From positions 1 through 60,195 of the forward strand of contig MBQZ01000016.1 in NCBI GenBank assembly GCA_002134785.1: a stretch of 60,195 nt of DNA. The letters are read 5' to 3'. Positions within the stretch are counted from its first letter, which is position 1, and the number at the start of each line of letters is the position of its first letter. The notes below the pieces were generated by a model that was not told the origin of the DNA, searched no databases, and saw only the letters and a program-made list of their open reading frames with translations. This DNA comes from Crenothrix sp. D3. Lineage in GTDB: Bacteria; Pseudomonadota; Gammaproteobacteria; Methylococcales; Methylomonadaceae. Position numbers and translations under genes: made by a program. This document shows positions 45,296 through 54,193 of the stretch, in pieces.

Positions 45296-48200
45296 TTATT
45301 CAGCCGTTTCTTTCTGTTTCAATAACAAATAATCCAACCACAAATTCGATAATTTTTCCTGCACGGTGTTTTGTCTTAAACGTGCGTTTAAGTGGGGGAA
45401 GTCCACTTTATCGAGGTCTTGATCTTGGTTGTAGCAGGAATAGACGAAGGTTTCTTTGCCTGTTTCTGGATCAACGTGTTTACACATACATTGGGCGCAG
45501 ATGCCTTTCATCATGCACTGCATGGGCGAGTTGATTGAACCGACGGCGTGATGGGCTTTGTTGAGATAGGGTTTCAACACATCATAACGCGCTGATTTTA
45601 CTGCTGCCATCATGCGGTCTGAACCGATAACGATGAGGTGGTCAACATCAGCTAATGAGATGGGTTGGTCGCCTAATTCGCCGCTACCATAAGCCACCAT
45701 ACATTCCAAAATATTACCGACGAAGGTTTTATCTTGTGGACGAGTGGGGACAATTGCTTGCACACCATCGCCTTTATCGACTGACCAGATGATTAAATCG
45801 GCAGCGGCTTCTACGTCTTCGACTTTAAAACGGTCTTGGGTGAATTTGTAACCTGCGAAATAAATCACTTTGTTACCCGCAGCGCGTAAAGCTTTACCGA
45901 TAGAGAATAATACGGCATTACCTAAACCACCGCCCAATAACAGTACGGTTTGACCTGTGGGAATATCCGTCGGCGCACCTGTTACCCCCATGATGACTAA
46001 AGGATCGCCCACTTTCCACGTCGCACATAAACGCGATGATGATCCCATTTCTAGGACAATCAGCGAAATTGTGCCTTTTTCTTTGTCAACTTCTGCGCCA
46101 GTTAAAGCTAAGCCTTCCGCCATTAATGTCGTGCCTTCTACTGTTGGCGCGTAGGCTTCATAGTTTTGCACGCGATAAAATTGTCCTGCGTGGAATTTTT
46201 CAGCGGCTAACGGTGATTTAACAACAATTTCAATAATCGTTGGTGTTAAGCGGTTAATCGCAACAATGGTGGCTTTAAAGGAGGCATCCAAACGCGCAAA
46301 ATGCGCTTGCAAATCGGCATCGCGTTCGCTTTGTTGCGCTGGATTTAGTGTGGCTAATTCTTGCTCAAACAACTTGACCACATAAGGATAGCCATTTTTC
46401 GCGCTCGCCATTGCTTTGACCACATTGCCTGCATACACAGGGTGGTTATCACCATAAAAGCTGATATATTTGCCATCTTTTGAATAGGAAGTCAGTGGCG
46501 CGGGTTTGCCTAATTTTGGAAAGGCTTCATCGTGCATCGGAATTAACTCAACCACGCCATTATTAATTTCAGGCTCATGGCGTTGGAAAAACCATTTGTC
46601 CATCACGAAAGTGTCAGGGTATTCGTTTTGATAAATCGTGTTGGGTGATGTGCCAGCGGCAACGTATAAATTGCGTAACGGTACGTTAATCGGTTCACCG
46701 ACGCTTTTCCAACGACCGTCTTCAAGTGCTAATTTTTCAAAATCAACCGACGTTAAATGCCCAAACTCATCAGCATTTGCACCGAGTGGACTCATGCCTT
46801 CGGCTAAAGAAATACCTTCTTCTAAGGCTTTAACAATTTCTTCATGATTTTGACGGTAGGCGGGTGCGTCGGTGATACCTTTGCGATAAAACAGAGTGAC
46901 CCCACCCCATGATTGAACTAAGGGTTGAAAATCAGGTGCTTCACCTTCTGCTTCGGCACGGATGCGTTCCGCAGCAATCGCATTACCGTGTGCTAAAAAC
47001 TCATCGAGGATGATAATTTCTTCTTTATCATAACGAGCGCGGGTTTTATCTTCACCATAAGTCGCCACTAAAATATCATAGCGATGTTTAATTTTTTCGA
47101 CCTGCACAGGATAATACGCCATCAATTCGGTCGAGGTATCCATTGCTGTTAAGCCGCCACCGATAACACCAGCGGGTAGCCGTACTTGTGAATTAGCCAA
47201 TGATGAGGCTTTTGACGCGCCAGTTAATTGCAAGCCCATCAAAAAATCAGAGGCTTTGCGGATACCACGCATGAGATTGTTTTTCAGCGGAATAACCGTC
47301 GGTTGACCTGCACCTGAGGCGATACAAATATGGTCAAAACCCATAGTCCACGCGTCATCAATGGTCAACGTACCACCAAAACGCACACCACCGTAAGCAC
47401 GGAAGGCGGCACGACGTTGTAGCGTTAAGTAAATAACTTTTAAAAAGTTTTTATCCCAGCGCACGGTAATTCCGTATTCAGCCACACCACCAAAACCTGC
47501 CAATATGCGTTTATCTAGCTCTTCGTAAAGATCACTAAAATTTTCAATCGGCGTGGGTAGATTATTAGCATCGCCTGTCAGTTCTATGGGTAAGGGTTCA
47601 AGTTTTAAACCATCAATCCCTGCAACCGCAAAACCTTCATTGAGTAAATAATGACTCATGGTGTAACCCGCTGGGCCTAAACCAACGACTAGCGCGTTTT
47701 TGCCGTTATAAGGCAACATCACAGGACGTTTCGCATTGAGCGGATTCCAGCGAGTCAATAAACTATAAATTTCAAACCCATAAGGCATGAACAGCACGTC
47801 TGTTAACACGTTGGTTTCAATTTGGGGAATATCAACAGGATCAGTTTTTTGATAAATACAACCTTTCATACATTCGTTACAAATTCGATGCCCCGTACCA
47901 GGACACATCGGATTGTCGATGATGATAATAGCTAACGCGCCAATATTGTCGCCATTGCGTTTAACGAGGTTCATTTCCGAAATTTTTTCATCCAGAGGAC
48001 AGCCAATGGTAGTCACGCCTAAAGAATCAATTTTGAAAGTATTGGTTTTTTTGTTTTTCATGCCTTTTGAGCAAGAATCGGTGTCGCGTTCGTGGCAATA
48101 AATACAGTGATTAACTTCGGATAATGCTTGGCGTTGGTTATAACGCGGATCGGTTAATTTAAAACCATCACGACGACGGCGATGTTCAAGACTGCCCATC

Positions 48201-49000
48201 CACGCGCTGAATTCACCACGGTCTACGGTTTCATGTGCAACTAAGGCATCAAAATCACGTTTTTCAGGCAGTTTAAAACTCAACCAATCGGCAACGACAT
48301 CGTTATCTTGTTGAGCGATAAAACTCCAGCGTTGTACGATGTCTATTAAATAGGCGACAAATTCACTGTCTTCGAGTGTTAATCCGTCTTTGAATTCCTC
48401 AGACGCTGTCTCATCAGCAATTAATTTAGCGCGTAACGCGACAACTTGCTCATCGGCATTAACATAATCACTGACTTTACCTTTCGCTAGCAATTTGTAA
48501 TGACTCGATAAAACACCAATGACTGCGCCAACACGCGCCACACGGTGTTCTTCATCGTTATCACAATTGGCTTCGGGAAACCCCGCTGCAATCAGTAAAT
48601 CAAAACGATTGAGTATGTCTGGAATTTTCCATTCAGTGGTATCTACGCCTTTAAATACCACGCCTAATTTTTCAATGACTTCATTTTTATAAGTAAAAAT
48701 GGTGTCGATTTCGTCTTTAATTGCGCGGCTTTGCGCTTGGTGTTCATCGCTAATATTAAACAATTTCGCGACAAATTTTCCAAGATATGGCGCGACATCA
48801 ACCAGTAATTGTGAGGTAGCTTCGGGTGTTAACTCCACTCCTTGGGTTTGTTGATACGCGGTAAATCGCGCGTATAAATCGGCATCATGATAATGAATTG
48901 ATTCATCAAAGACTGTTGATAAATCGGTGAGGCGGGCGGTATCGTATAAATCAGCGTAAGTGAAATTAGCTATGCCCAGCGTAAGATTATTTTGTGTCAT
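45296..49000 (-). CDS. Large Fe-S flavoprotein: GltD-like plus PyrK-like fusion
   Basis: 1234 residues. Residues 1-290 are helical and unlike known modules. About 297-381 is Cys-rich (CIYCHERDTDSC, GCPLDE, NPMCPGTGHRICNECMKGCIY), fitting [4Fe-4S] binding as in glutamate synthase small-subunit (GltD)-type proteins; VVGLGPAGYTMSHYL (about 438-452) opens the FAD/NAD(P) GltD domain. From about 950 is a ferredoxin-reductase/PyrK-like domain (HAGQFYRVQ, LLLGGGLGNAVLFSIGKAL) ending in CMMKGICAQCMCKHV, a [2Fe-2S]-type Cys set. Layout matches fused NfnAB-like NADPH/ferredoxin oxidoreductases, one long chain with the domains in opposite order to separate subunits. Electron-bifurcating activity is inferred. 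Confidence 0.8.
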   Translation of the reverse strand: MTQNNLTLGIANFTYADLYDTARLTDLSTVFDESIHYHDADLYARFTAYQQTQGVELTPEATSQLLVDVAPYLGKFVAKLFNISDEHQAQSRAIKDEIDTIFTYKNEVIEKLGVVFKGVDTTEWKIPDILNRFDLLIAAGFPEANCDNDEEHRVARVGAVIGVLSSHYKLLAKGKVSDYVNADEQVVALRAKLIADETASEEFKDGLTLEDSEFVAYLIDIVQRWSFIAQQDNDVVADWLSFKLPEKRDFDALVAHETVDRGEFSAWMGSLEHRRRRDGFKLTDPRYNQRQALSEVNHCIYCHERDTDSCSKGMKNKKTNTFKIDSLGVTTIGCPLDEKISEMNLVKRNGDNIGALAIIIIDNPMCPGTGHRICNECMKGCIYQKTDPVDIPQIETNVLTDVLFMPYGFEIYSLLTRWNPLNAKRPVMLPYNGKNALVVGLGPAGYTMSHYLLNEGFAVAGIDGLKLEPLPIELTGDANNLPTPIENFSDLYEELDKRILAGFGGVAEYGITVRWDKNFLKVIYLTLQRRAAFRAYGGVRFGGTLTIDDAWTMGFDHICIASGAGQPTVIPLKNNLMRGIRKASDFLMGLQLTGASKASSLANSQVRLPAGVIGGGLTAMDTSTELMAYYPVQVEKIKHRYDILVATYGEDKTRARYDKEEIIILDEFLAHGNAIAAERIRAEAEGEAPDFQPLVQSWGGVTLFYRKGITDAPAYRQNHEEIVKALEEGISLAEGMSPLGANADEFGHLTSVDFEKLALEDGRWKSVGEPINVPLRNLYVAAGTSPNTIYQNEYPDTFVMDKWFFQRHEPEINNGVVELIPMHDEAFPKLGKPAPLTSYSKDGKYISFYGDNHPVYAGNVVKAMASAKNGYPYVVKLFEQELATLNPAQQSERDADLQAHFARLDASFKATIVAINRLTPTIIEIVVKSPLAAEKFHAGQFYRVQNYEAYAPTVEGTTLMAEGLALTGAEVDKEKGTISLIVLEMGSSSRLCATWKVGDPLVIMGVTGAPTDIPTGQTVLLLGGGLGNAVLFSIGKALRAAGNKVIYFAGYKFTQDRFKVEDVEAAADLIIWSVDKGDGVQAIVPTRPQDKTFVGNILECMVAYGSGELGDQPISLADVDHLIVIGSDRMMAAVKSARYDVLKPYLNKAHHAVGSINSPMQCMMKGICAQCMCKHVDPETGKETFVYSCYNQDQDLDKVDFPHLNARLRQNTVQEKLSNLWLDYLLLKQKETAE

Positions 49001-49099
49001 AGTGTGCCAGTATGAAAGTGAAAAGGATTAAAAATTATAAACAGGTATTATCTCATTCTCTACGCCTTAGGGCGTATTTTCTGTGTGTGAATTTTTGTT

Positions 49100-49144
49100 G
49101 CGACATATTGCCACGCGACACATTGTCACGCGGTAATTTGTCAC
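49100..49144. repeat. Three tandem 15-base repeats
   Basis: GCGACATATTGCCAC (49100-49114), GCGACACATTGTCAC (49115-49129), GCGGTAATTTGTCAC (49130-49144). Exactly adjacent, period 15. Lies between the divergent oxidoreductase and the EexN-like gene, 100 bases upstream of the former's start. Looks like regulator half-sites. Confidence 0.7.
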
Positions 49145-49239
49145 ATTTTCAGGTTTTAACTTATTGGCTACACTATCCACACCTCATAAATACCCCCTAT
49201 TTATAAGGTTCACCCTAATCTATAATTTGGAGATAAAAA

Positions 49240-49473
49240 ATGAAAAAAAGTAGTTTAATTATGCTGGGCACGGTAGTTTTAGCACTGTCAGTCACTATTT
49301 TCAAAACTAGTAATGCGGAAGAGAGCAAAACGGTGGCGTGGTACTCGGCAAACATAAAAGTTGCCCAAACCAAAAATCAAGAATGTTATAACAATCCCAG
49401 TATAAAATCTTCCCCCGACTGTTTAAATGCTCAACACGCTTTGGAAATTAGTTTTGGTCTACCATCAAAATAA
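49240..49473 (+). CDS. EexN-like small exported protein
   Basis: 77 residues; TTGGAGA nine bases before the ATG. Hydrophobic N-terminus MKKSSLIMLGTVVLALSVTIF then KTSNAEE (possible cut after SNA). Mature part WYSANIKVAQTKNQECYNNPSIKSSPDCLNAQHAL fits the EexN pattern, W/Y-Y-x(n)-N-x-x-x-A-x-x-K-x-x-x-C-x-x-N-P(x)-P-x-C-x-N-A. EexN proteins are conjugative entry-exclusion lipoproteins in IncN plasmids, but chromosomal relatives of unknown role are widespread. No lipobox Cys here. Function unknown. Confidence 0.6.
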   Translation: MKKSSLIMLGTVVLALSVTIFKTSNAEESKTVAWYSANIKVAQTKNQECYNNPSIKSSPDCLNAQHALEISFGLPSK

Positions 49474-49639
49474 TTTGACGACTCTTTTCACTACTCCCTA
49501 CCTCGCTAGTTCCCCACAATGCCTTGCTAACAAAATCAAGGCATTGCCTCCCTAAAGCTCAATTGCTAAAAAATGGCGTTCAGCCTAAACTAATGCGCAA
49601 TGTATTTATGCAAGGTAACGTTGGTTTATGGAGTCGTTT

Positions 49640-49876
49640 ATGTCAGGTGTTATTGTAAAAAATCTAAATCGGGAGCAATGGATTTGTGAGGCGGCGTATT
49701 ATAAATCCGTATCCAGAAGCTTTGACCCTCATTATGAATTGAGTGACTGGCTAGCCGCAGAGCAAGATTATTTAGCGGCATTGCAACTTAATGAATCTCA
49801 AAAAAAAGGTGCTGTAAAAAAAATGGGTTTACGGCAATTAGCAAAACCGTTGCCTACTAAGCCTAGCCAAAAATAA
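49640..49876 (+). CDS. DUF2934 domain protein, short copy
   Basis: 78 residues from the ATG at 49640. Contains LNREQWICEAAYYKSVSRSFDPHYELSDWLAAEQDYLAAL, the DUF2934 pattern (I-x-E-x-A-Y-x-x-A-x-x-R-G/S-F-x-P-x-x-E-x-x-D-W-L-x-A-E). Aligns well with the N-terminal 50 residues of the next gene, and both have similar leader DNA, indicating tandem duplication. Short basic tail (KPLPTKPSQK). An ATG at 49628 is in frame but would overlap the ribosome site. Function unknown; many such genes lie in accessory regions. Confidence 0.72.
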   Translation: MSGVIVKNLNREQWICEAAYYKSVSRSFDPHYELSDWLAAEQDYLAALQLNESQKKGAVKKMGLRQLAKPLPTKPSQK

Positions 49877-49978
49877 AACATTCATCATTACTAGCTAAAC
49901 AATGGCGTTAAGCATAAACTGAGAAACGCTGTGCTGTGTGTTGACACGCATTAACCTTGGTTAGTGGAGGAATGGTTC

Positions 49979-50374
49979 ATGTTAAGTACCTTTATAAAAA
50001 GTCTAAATCGGCATCAATGGGTTTCTGAATCAGCCTATTATAAGGCATTAGCTAGGGGCGTTGAACCTAACAAGGAGCTAGATGATTGGTTGGCCGCAGA
50101 ACGGGATTATTTGACTATGCTGATAGATTTACAGCTTCATATACTTGAAGAAGATGGCACTGTGTCAACGATGGGTTTACGACAAATTGCTGAATCGTTG
50201 GGTGTAGAACACCCAGAACTCATGCGCTCTGAACTGACATTAATTCGCGCTATTCAAGAAGCCAGTTATCATTATCCTTGCTTTCGATCTACAAACTCCA
50301 CATTTTGCAAAGAAGTGGTAGACTGCCAATGGAGCGAAAAATGCCGAAAAATAGTCGCAATATGGCATCGTTAA
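49979..50374 (+). CDS. DUF2934 domain protein, long copy
   Basis: 131 residues from the ATG at 49979 with GGAGG at 49966-49970. N-terminus LNRHQWVSESAYYKALARGVEPNKELDDWLAAERDYLTML is the DUF2934 pattern, paralogous to the short copy. Adds about 70 residues: EDGTVSTMGLRQIAESLGVEHPELMRSELTLIRAIQEASYHYPCF, partly shared with the short copy (MGLRQ), and a C-terminal Cys-rich tail (FCKEVVDCQWSEKCRK). Convergent with recC, 7 bases apart. Confidence 0.72.
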   Translation: MLSTFIKSLNRHQWVSESAYYKALARGVEPNKELDDWLAAERDYLTMLIDLQLHILEEDGTVSTMGLRQIAESLGVEHPELMRSELTLIRAIQEASYHYPCFRSTNSTFCKEVVDCQWSEKCRKIVAIWHR

Positions 50375-50381
50375 ACACACT

Positions 50382-53300
50382 TTAATCGTGCATCGCATTC
50401 CACACGGGTTGTAATAATTCCTGACATTGTTGTTCAAAATCCGCATTTAATACCAAATCCATATCGGCAATATTGCCATACAATCGTTTAAGTTCAGGTT
50501 CAAAATCTTGGCTAATGGCAAAAACTAATCGGTCTTTTGCTTTAGCCAACGGCGATATAGTGGCGCGTTTACTCCGTGCCTGTTGAATATAAGCAAACGC
50601 CGCCTCGACAAAAAACGCATTCGGTTGTTGTTGTCCTTGTTGATAAATCGCCAGCCACGCTAACAAGTGTTTGCTATCGGTGACATTGGGCGATAACACT
50701 AAATTTTTATCCTTGCTTAATAAGTGTGTGTTGTGTGGCTCAACATGATGGCTAATAAGATTATGCAATAACGCAGCGACTAAATCTTTACCTTTTAAAT
50801 CCGCATAACGATACAACAAACTGCCGTTTTCATAGCGGTTGCTGAGTTTTCCAACTAGCCGATACGTCTCAATTTTTAAATCAATCGCCACATCATCGAC
50901 GCGCTGACCCAATTGTTTATGATTAATTTGTTCGACAAATTCATTAATGACTTGCTGTTGACGATTAAAAGCCAGTTCACCGACCACGCCTGACAACCAC
51001 ACGCCTTGCGCCTGCATTTTCTGCACAGAGACTGCGCTGCCGCTCAATTCCGTTTGTATCCAGTCATTATAAATCGCGTAACCGTCTAATTTACCGATAG
51101 CAAACGGTTCGCGTTCTTCGGCTTTCGCGTCTTGTTTGTTAAAACGCACGCCTAATTGTCGATTAATAAAGTATTTTTGTGGATGACGGAAAAAACTAAA
51201 CAATTCATTAATATCAATCACTTGTTCGACTTCGGTTTCTAGCGTGCCTGTCCACCAAACATTGGCAGGCGATTTGACATCGGTGATTGCTGCCGCCGTT
51301 GCTAAATCACTGGCTGAATAATTAATCAGGTTTTCCGAACTGCCGTCAAAATAACGCGCACTAAATGCTTGTAACGGTTCTTGAATGGTGGGGTTTTGCA
51401 GTGCATAACTGCTGTGCAATACGTCGAGTAATTCACTGACAATCACCGACGGTGGAATCGTGGCATTCTGACTAATCGACTGTCCGATATAGGTCATAAT
51501 CAAGCGTTGACGTGCGGATAATAGAATTTCTAAAAACTGATAACGGTCATCGGCACGGCGGGAACGGTCGCCTTTTTGATAATGTTGGCTAAGTAAATCA
51601 AAGGTCGGATTACGGTCAATTTTAGGGAATTCGCCGTCATTAATTCCCAGCAAGGCAATAATTTTAAACGGAATAGAGCGCATAGGTAGCATTGAACAAA
51701 ATGTTAATTGTCCGCGCAAAAATCCGTTCGACGTTTTACGTTCTTCGACGCGGCTTTCCATCCAGCTGACGATTACCTGTAATTCCACAGTGTCATGATG
51801 CACGCTAGTCACATCGGCAGATAATTCAGCCAATAATTCTTTCAGCTGTTGCATTTCAATTGGGTCAACATCCACCAACAACTGATCGGCATAATAATTT
51901 AATTGGTTATGCCACGCTTTCAGGGTTTTAGCTTGTTTTAAGTCACGACTGGCTCTAAATAATAAGTCCATAAACTCACACAAACCGCCTAATGCCGATG
52001 CTGAGCCGCCTTCGATGGCTTTATAAGGCAACACGCCATCAACAAAATCGTCGTCACACCCGACCGCATAACCCATTAACAGCCTATCGAGCATGGCTTG
52101 CCAAGTGTTTTCATTCAGTTCGGGTAAGCCTAAATTTTTCTTATGTTCAGCAGATTTGCCCCAGCGCACATGATTGTCACTTATCCAGTGTTTAATCAAT
52201 TCCAAATCAGTTTCTGATAAGCCAAAGCTCGGATAAACCACCGTTTGTTCCAGCAAATCCAACACGGTTTGCCAACCAAAACGGCTTTGACTGACACTTA
52301 AAAAGCGAATAAACGCATCCAGCGCGTGATTACTCAGGCGTAAACTACGGTCGGCAATCGCGTGTTGAATATCGCTAAATACGGCGGTGATAAATGACTC
52401 ATACACTTGAATATCAGGCGCGATAACGACAATATCGCGCAGTTGTAAGCTGTGGTCTTGTTCCAGTGCGTGTAATAACTGATTTTTTAAGACTTCCACT
52501 TCGCGCATTCTGGAATGACAAGAATGAATACTAATAGAATCATCGGCTTGTAGGCGTGAATGTGTGTCTACCGCATTATTTAAAATATCATTTTGCAGGC
52601 GTTGCAAATTCGTTAAATGCAGGGCTTGATTTTCCTCAAACGGATCGAATTCCATCGTAAACGGAATCGCTAAGTCCAGCATAATGTCCTGAAACTCGCG
52701 CCCTTGTTGCCCTAAGGTCGATAATAACGGATGCCCAACAAAGTTTTCCTCATTGATAATGCGTTGTCGTTTGGAATCTATGTCTGCCCAAAAATCATTG
52801 GATGGATTCAGCAAAAATAAATGCAAATCGCAATGTTTCGACAATCCTTCGAGATATTTTAAAAACAGCGGTGGCATGGTATTGACACCAAAAACACACA
52901 CCCGCTCAGGCAGTTGCGCACTAAACGCGCCAGCTTCTGCGGCGTTGAGTTTATCGATGACCTGTAGCCATAACGAACCACGGTGTTTAGTGCCGATTTG
53001 TTGCGTGACTTGTCGCCACAAGGCTTGTTGCCAGCGTTCCGTCGCGGTGTTGTACAGCAGTTTATTGGCTTGCCAGAGAGCCAACATATCAGGGCGCATG
53101 ATTTGATATTGGTCAAAAATTTTCGCCAGTTGCAATGCCAGTTGATAACGTTTTAAGGCAACCGAATCGCCTGATAAATACTGTTTTAACGGTAACAATT
53201 CTTCGCTGTCTAATCGGCGTAATAACGCTTCAATCCGCCACAACATCAAATGCCGATCAAACGCTGCATCATTCAAACGGCTATCAATTTTATCCGCCAG

Positions 53301-53513
53301 CGAACTGAAAAACTTGGCAGGGAATAAAAATTCATAATTGCCCCACACTTTCAATTCATTGGCTAATTGTTGCGATAGCCAGCGTTCCATGCCCTGACTT
53401 TGAATTAAAAACACTTCTTTACTAAACGGTGAACTTAACGGAGTGGAACTAATCACCGTGGTTAAATGCGCGACGAGATTTTCAGTTTTATTGGAGCTGT
53501 GCAGAATGAACAT
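50382..53513 (-). CDS. recC: Exodeoxyribonuclease V gamma subunit RecC
   Basis: Chi-recognition subunit of RecBCD, acting in double-strand break repair. 1043 residues, slightly shorter than E. coli RecC (about 1120). N-terminus FILHSSNKTENLVAHL, then LIQSQGMERWLSQQLA, SLADKI, and GVNTMPPLFLKYLEGLS match the family, with the inactivated helicase-like domains and C-terminal nuclease-like domain (FSFFRHPQKYFINRQLGVRF). recB and recD are not beside it: the gene upstream is a divergent DUF2238 gene and downstream DUF2934. Start ATG at 53513. Confidence 0.92.
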   Translation of the reverse strand: MFILHSSNKTENLVAHLTTVISSTPLSSPFSKEVFLIQSQGMERWLSQQLANELKVWGNYEFLFPAKFFSSLADKIDSRLNDAAFDRHLMLWRIEALLRRLDSEELLPLKQYLSGDSVALKRYQLALQLAKIFDQYQIMRPDMLALWQANKLLYNTATERWQQALWRQVTQQIGTKHRGSLWLQVIDKLNAAEAGAFSAQLPERVCVFGVNTMPPLFLKYLEGLSKHCDLHLFLLNPSNDFWADIDSKRQRIINEENFVGHPLLSTLGQQGREFQDIMLDLAIPFTMEFDPFEENQALHLTNLQRLQNDILNNAVDTHSRLQADDSISIHSCHSRMREVEVLKNQLLHALEQDHSLQLRDIVVIAPDIQVYESFITAVFSDIQHAIADRSLRLSNHALDAFIRFLSVSQSRFGWQTVLDLLEQTVVYPSFGLSETDLELIKHWISDNHVRWGKSAEHKKNLGLPELNENTWQAMLDRLLMGYAVGCDDDFVDGVLPYKAIEGGSASALGGLCEFMDLLFRASRDLKQAKTLKAWHNQLNYYADQLLVDVDPIEMQQLKELLAELSADVTSVHHDTVELQVIVSWMESRVEERKTSNGFLRGQLTFCSMLPMRSIPFKIIALLGINDGEFPKIDRNPTFDLLSQHYQKGDRSRRADDRYQFLEILLSARQRLIMTYIGQSISQNATIPPSVIVSELLDVLHSSYALQNPTIQEPLQAFSARYFDGSSENLINYSASDLATAAAITDVKSPANVWWTGTLETEVEQVIDINELFSFFRHPQKYFINRQLGVRFNKQDAKAEEREPFAIGKLDGYAIYNDWIQTELSGSAVSVQKMQAQGVWLSGVVGELAFNRQQQVINEFVEQINHKQLGQRVDDVAIDLKIETYRLVGKLSNRYENGSLLYRYADLKGKDLVAALLHNLISHHVEPHNTHLLSKDKNLVLSPNVTDSKHLLAWLAIYQQGQQQPNAFFVEAAFAYIQQARSKRATISPLAKAKDRLVFAISQDFEPELKRLYGNIADMDLVLNADFEQQCQELLQPVWNAMHD

Positions 53514-53593
53514 GACGAATGATTCAGCGTGAGGAAGTTAGCGCATTATAATAGCGAAAGTAACTTGGTGTAGCGTAGAGGTGTGTTAGTTTG

Positions 53594-54193
53594 ATGAATA
53601 AAATCGGCATGAGTGTGTTTTTCTTGGTGTTAATTTGGTCAGCCATTAATCCGAAAGATTATTTAACGTGGTTCATGGAGGTGTTGCCTGCTCTGATTGT
53701 GGTTATTACCTTACTACTGACACGCAAGCGTTTTCCACTAACTGGCTTGTTATACGGCTTGATACTGATTCATTGCATCATACTTATGATAGGCGGGCAT
53801 TACACCTACGCCGAAGTGCCATTATTCGATTGGCTAAAAGATGCCGCGCATTTTGAACGTAATAATTACGACAAAATCGGGCATTTTGCGCAAGGTTTTG
53901 TCCCCGCGATGGTTGCCAGAGAAATTATTATCAGAAACGCGGTGTTAAACCACCAAGGCTGGTTACCTTTTTTTGTCATCTGCATCTGTCTAGCCATCAG
54001 CGCGTTTTACGAACTGATTGAATGGTGGGTCGCCTTATTAATCGGACAAGATGCCGAAGCCTTTTTAGGTACGCAAGGCTATATTTGGGATACGCAATCG
54101 GATATAGCTTATGCGTTATTGGGTGCGATATTGGCGTTAATTACCTTGTCACGGCTACATAATCGTATGCTACTGACAAGCTTAACTGACTAA
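53594..54193 (+). CDS. DUF2238 (YjdF) family membrane protein
   Basis: 199 residues from the ATG at 53594 (a TTG at 53591 is alternative). Five or six membrane helices. Characteristic stretch NNYDKIGHFAQGFVPAMVAREII followed by AFYELIEWWVALLIGQDAEAFLGTQGYIWDTQSD is the DUF2238 signature (H-x-x-x-G...E-L-I-E-W...G-x-x-x-D-x-Q-x-D). Function unknown. Tail-to-tail overlap of four bases with the TPR gene on the other strand. Confidence 0.85.
   Translation: MNKIGMSVFFLVLIWSAINPKDYLTWFMEVLPALIVVITLLLTRKRFPLTGLLYGLILIHCIILMIGGHYTYAEVPLFDWLKDAAHFERNNYDKIGHFAQGFVPAMVAREIIIRNAVLNHQGWLPFFVICICLAISAFYELIEWWVALLIGQDAEAFLGTQGYIWDTQSDIAYALLGAILALITLSRLHNRMLLTSLTD

Noticed and set aside
49100-49144. Sigma-54 promoter in the 15-base repeats
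   Set aside because: The GG to GC distance is nine bases instead of ten and the surrounding consensus does not match.
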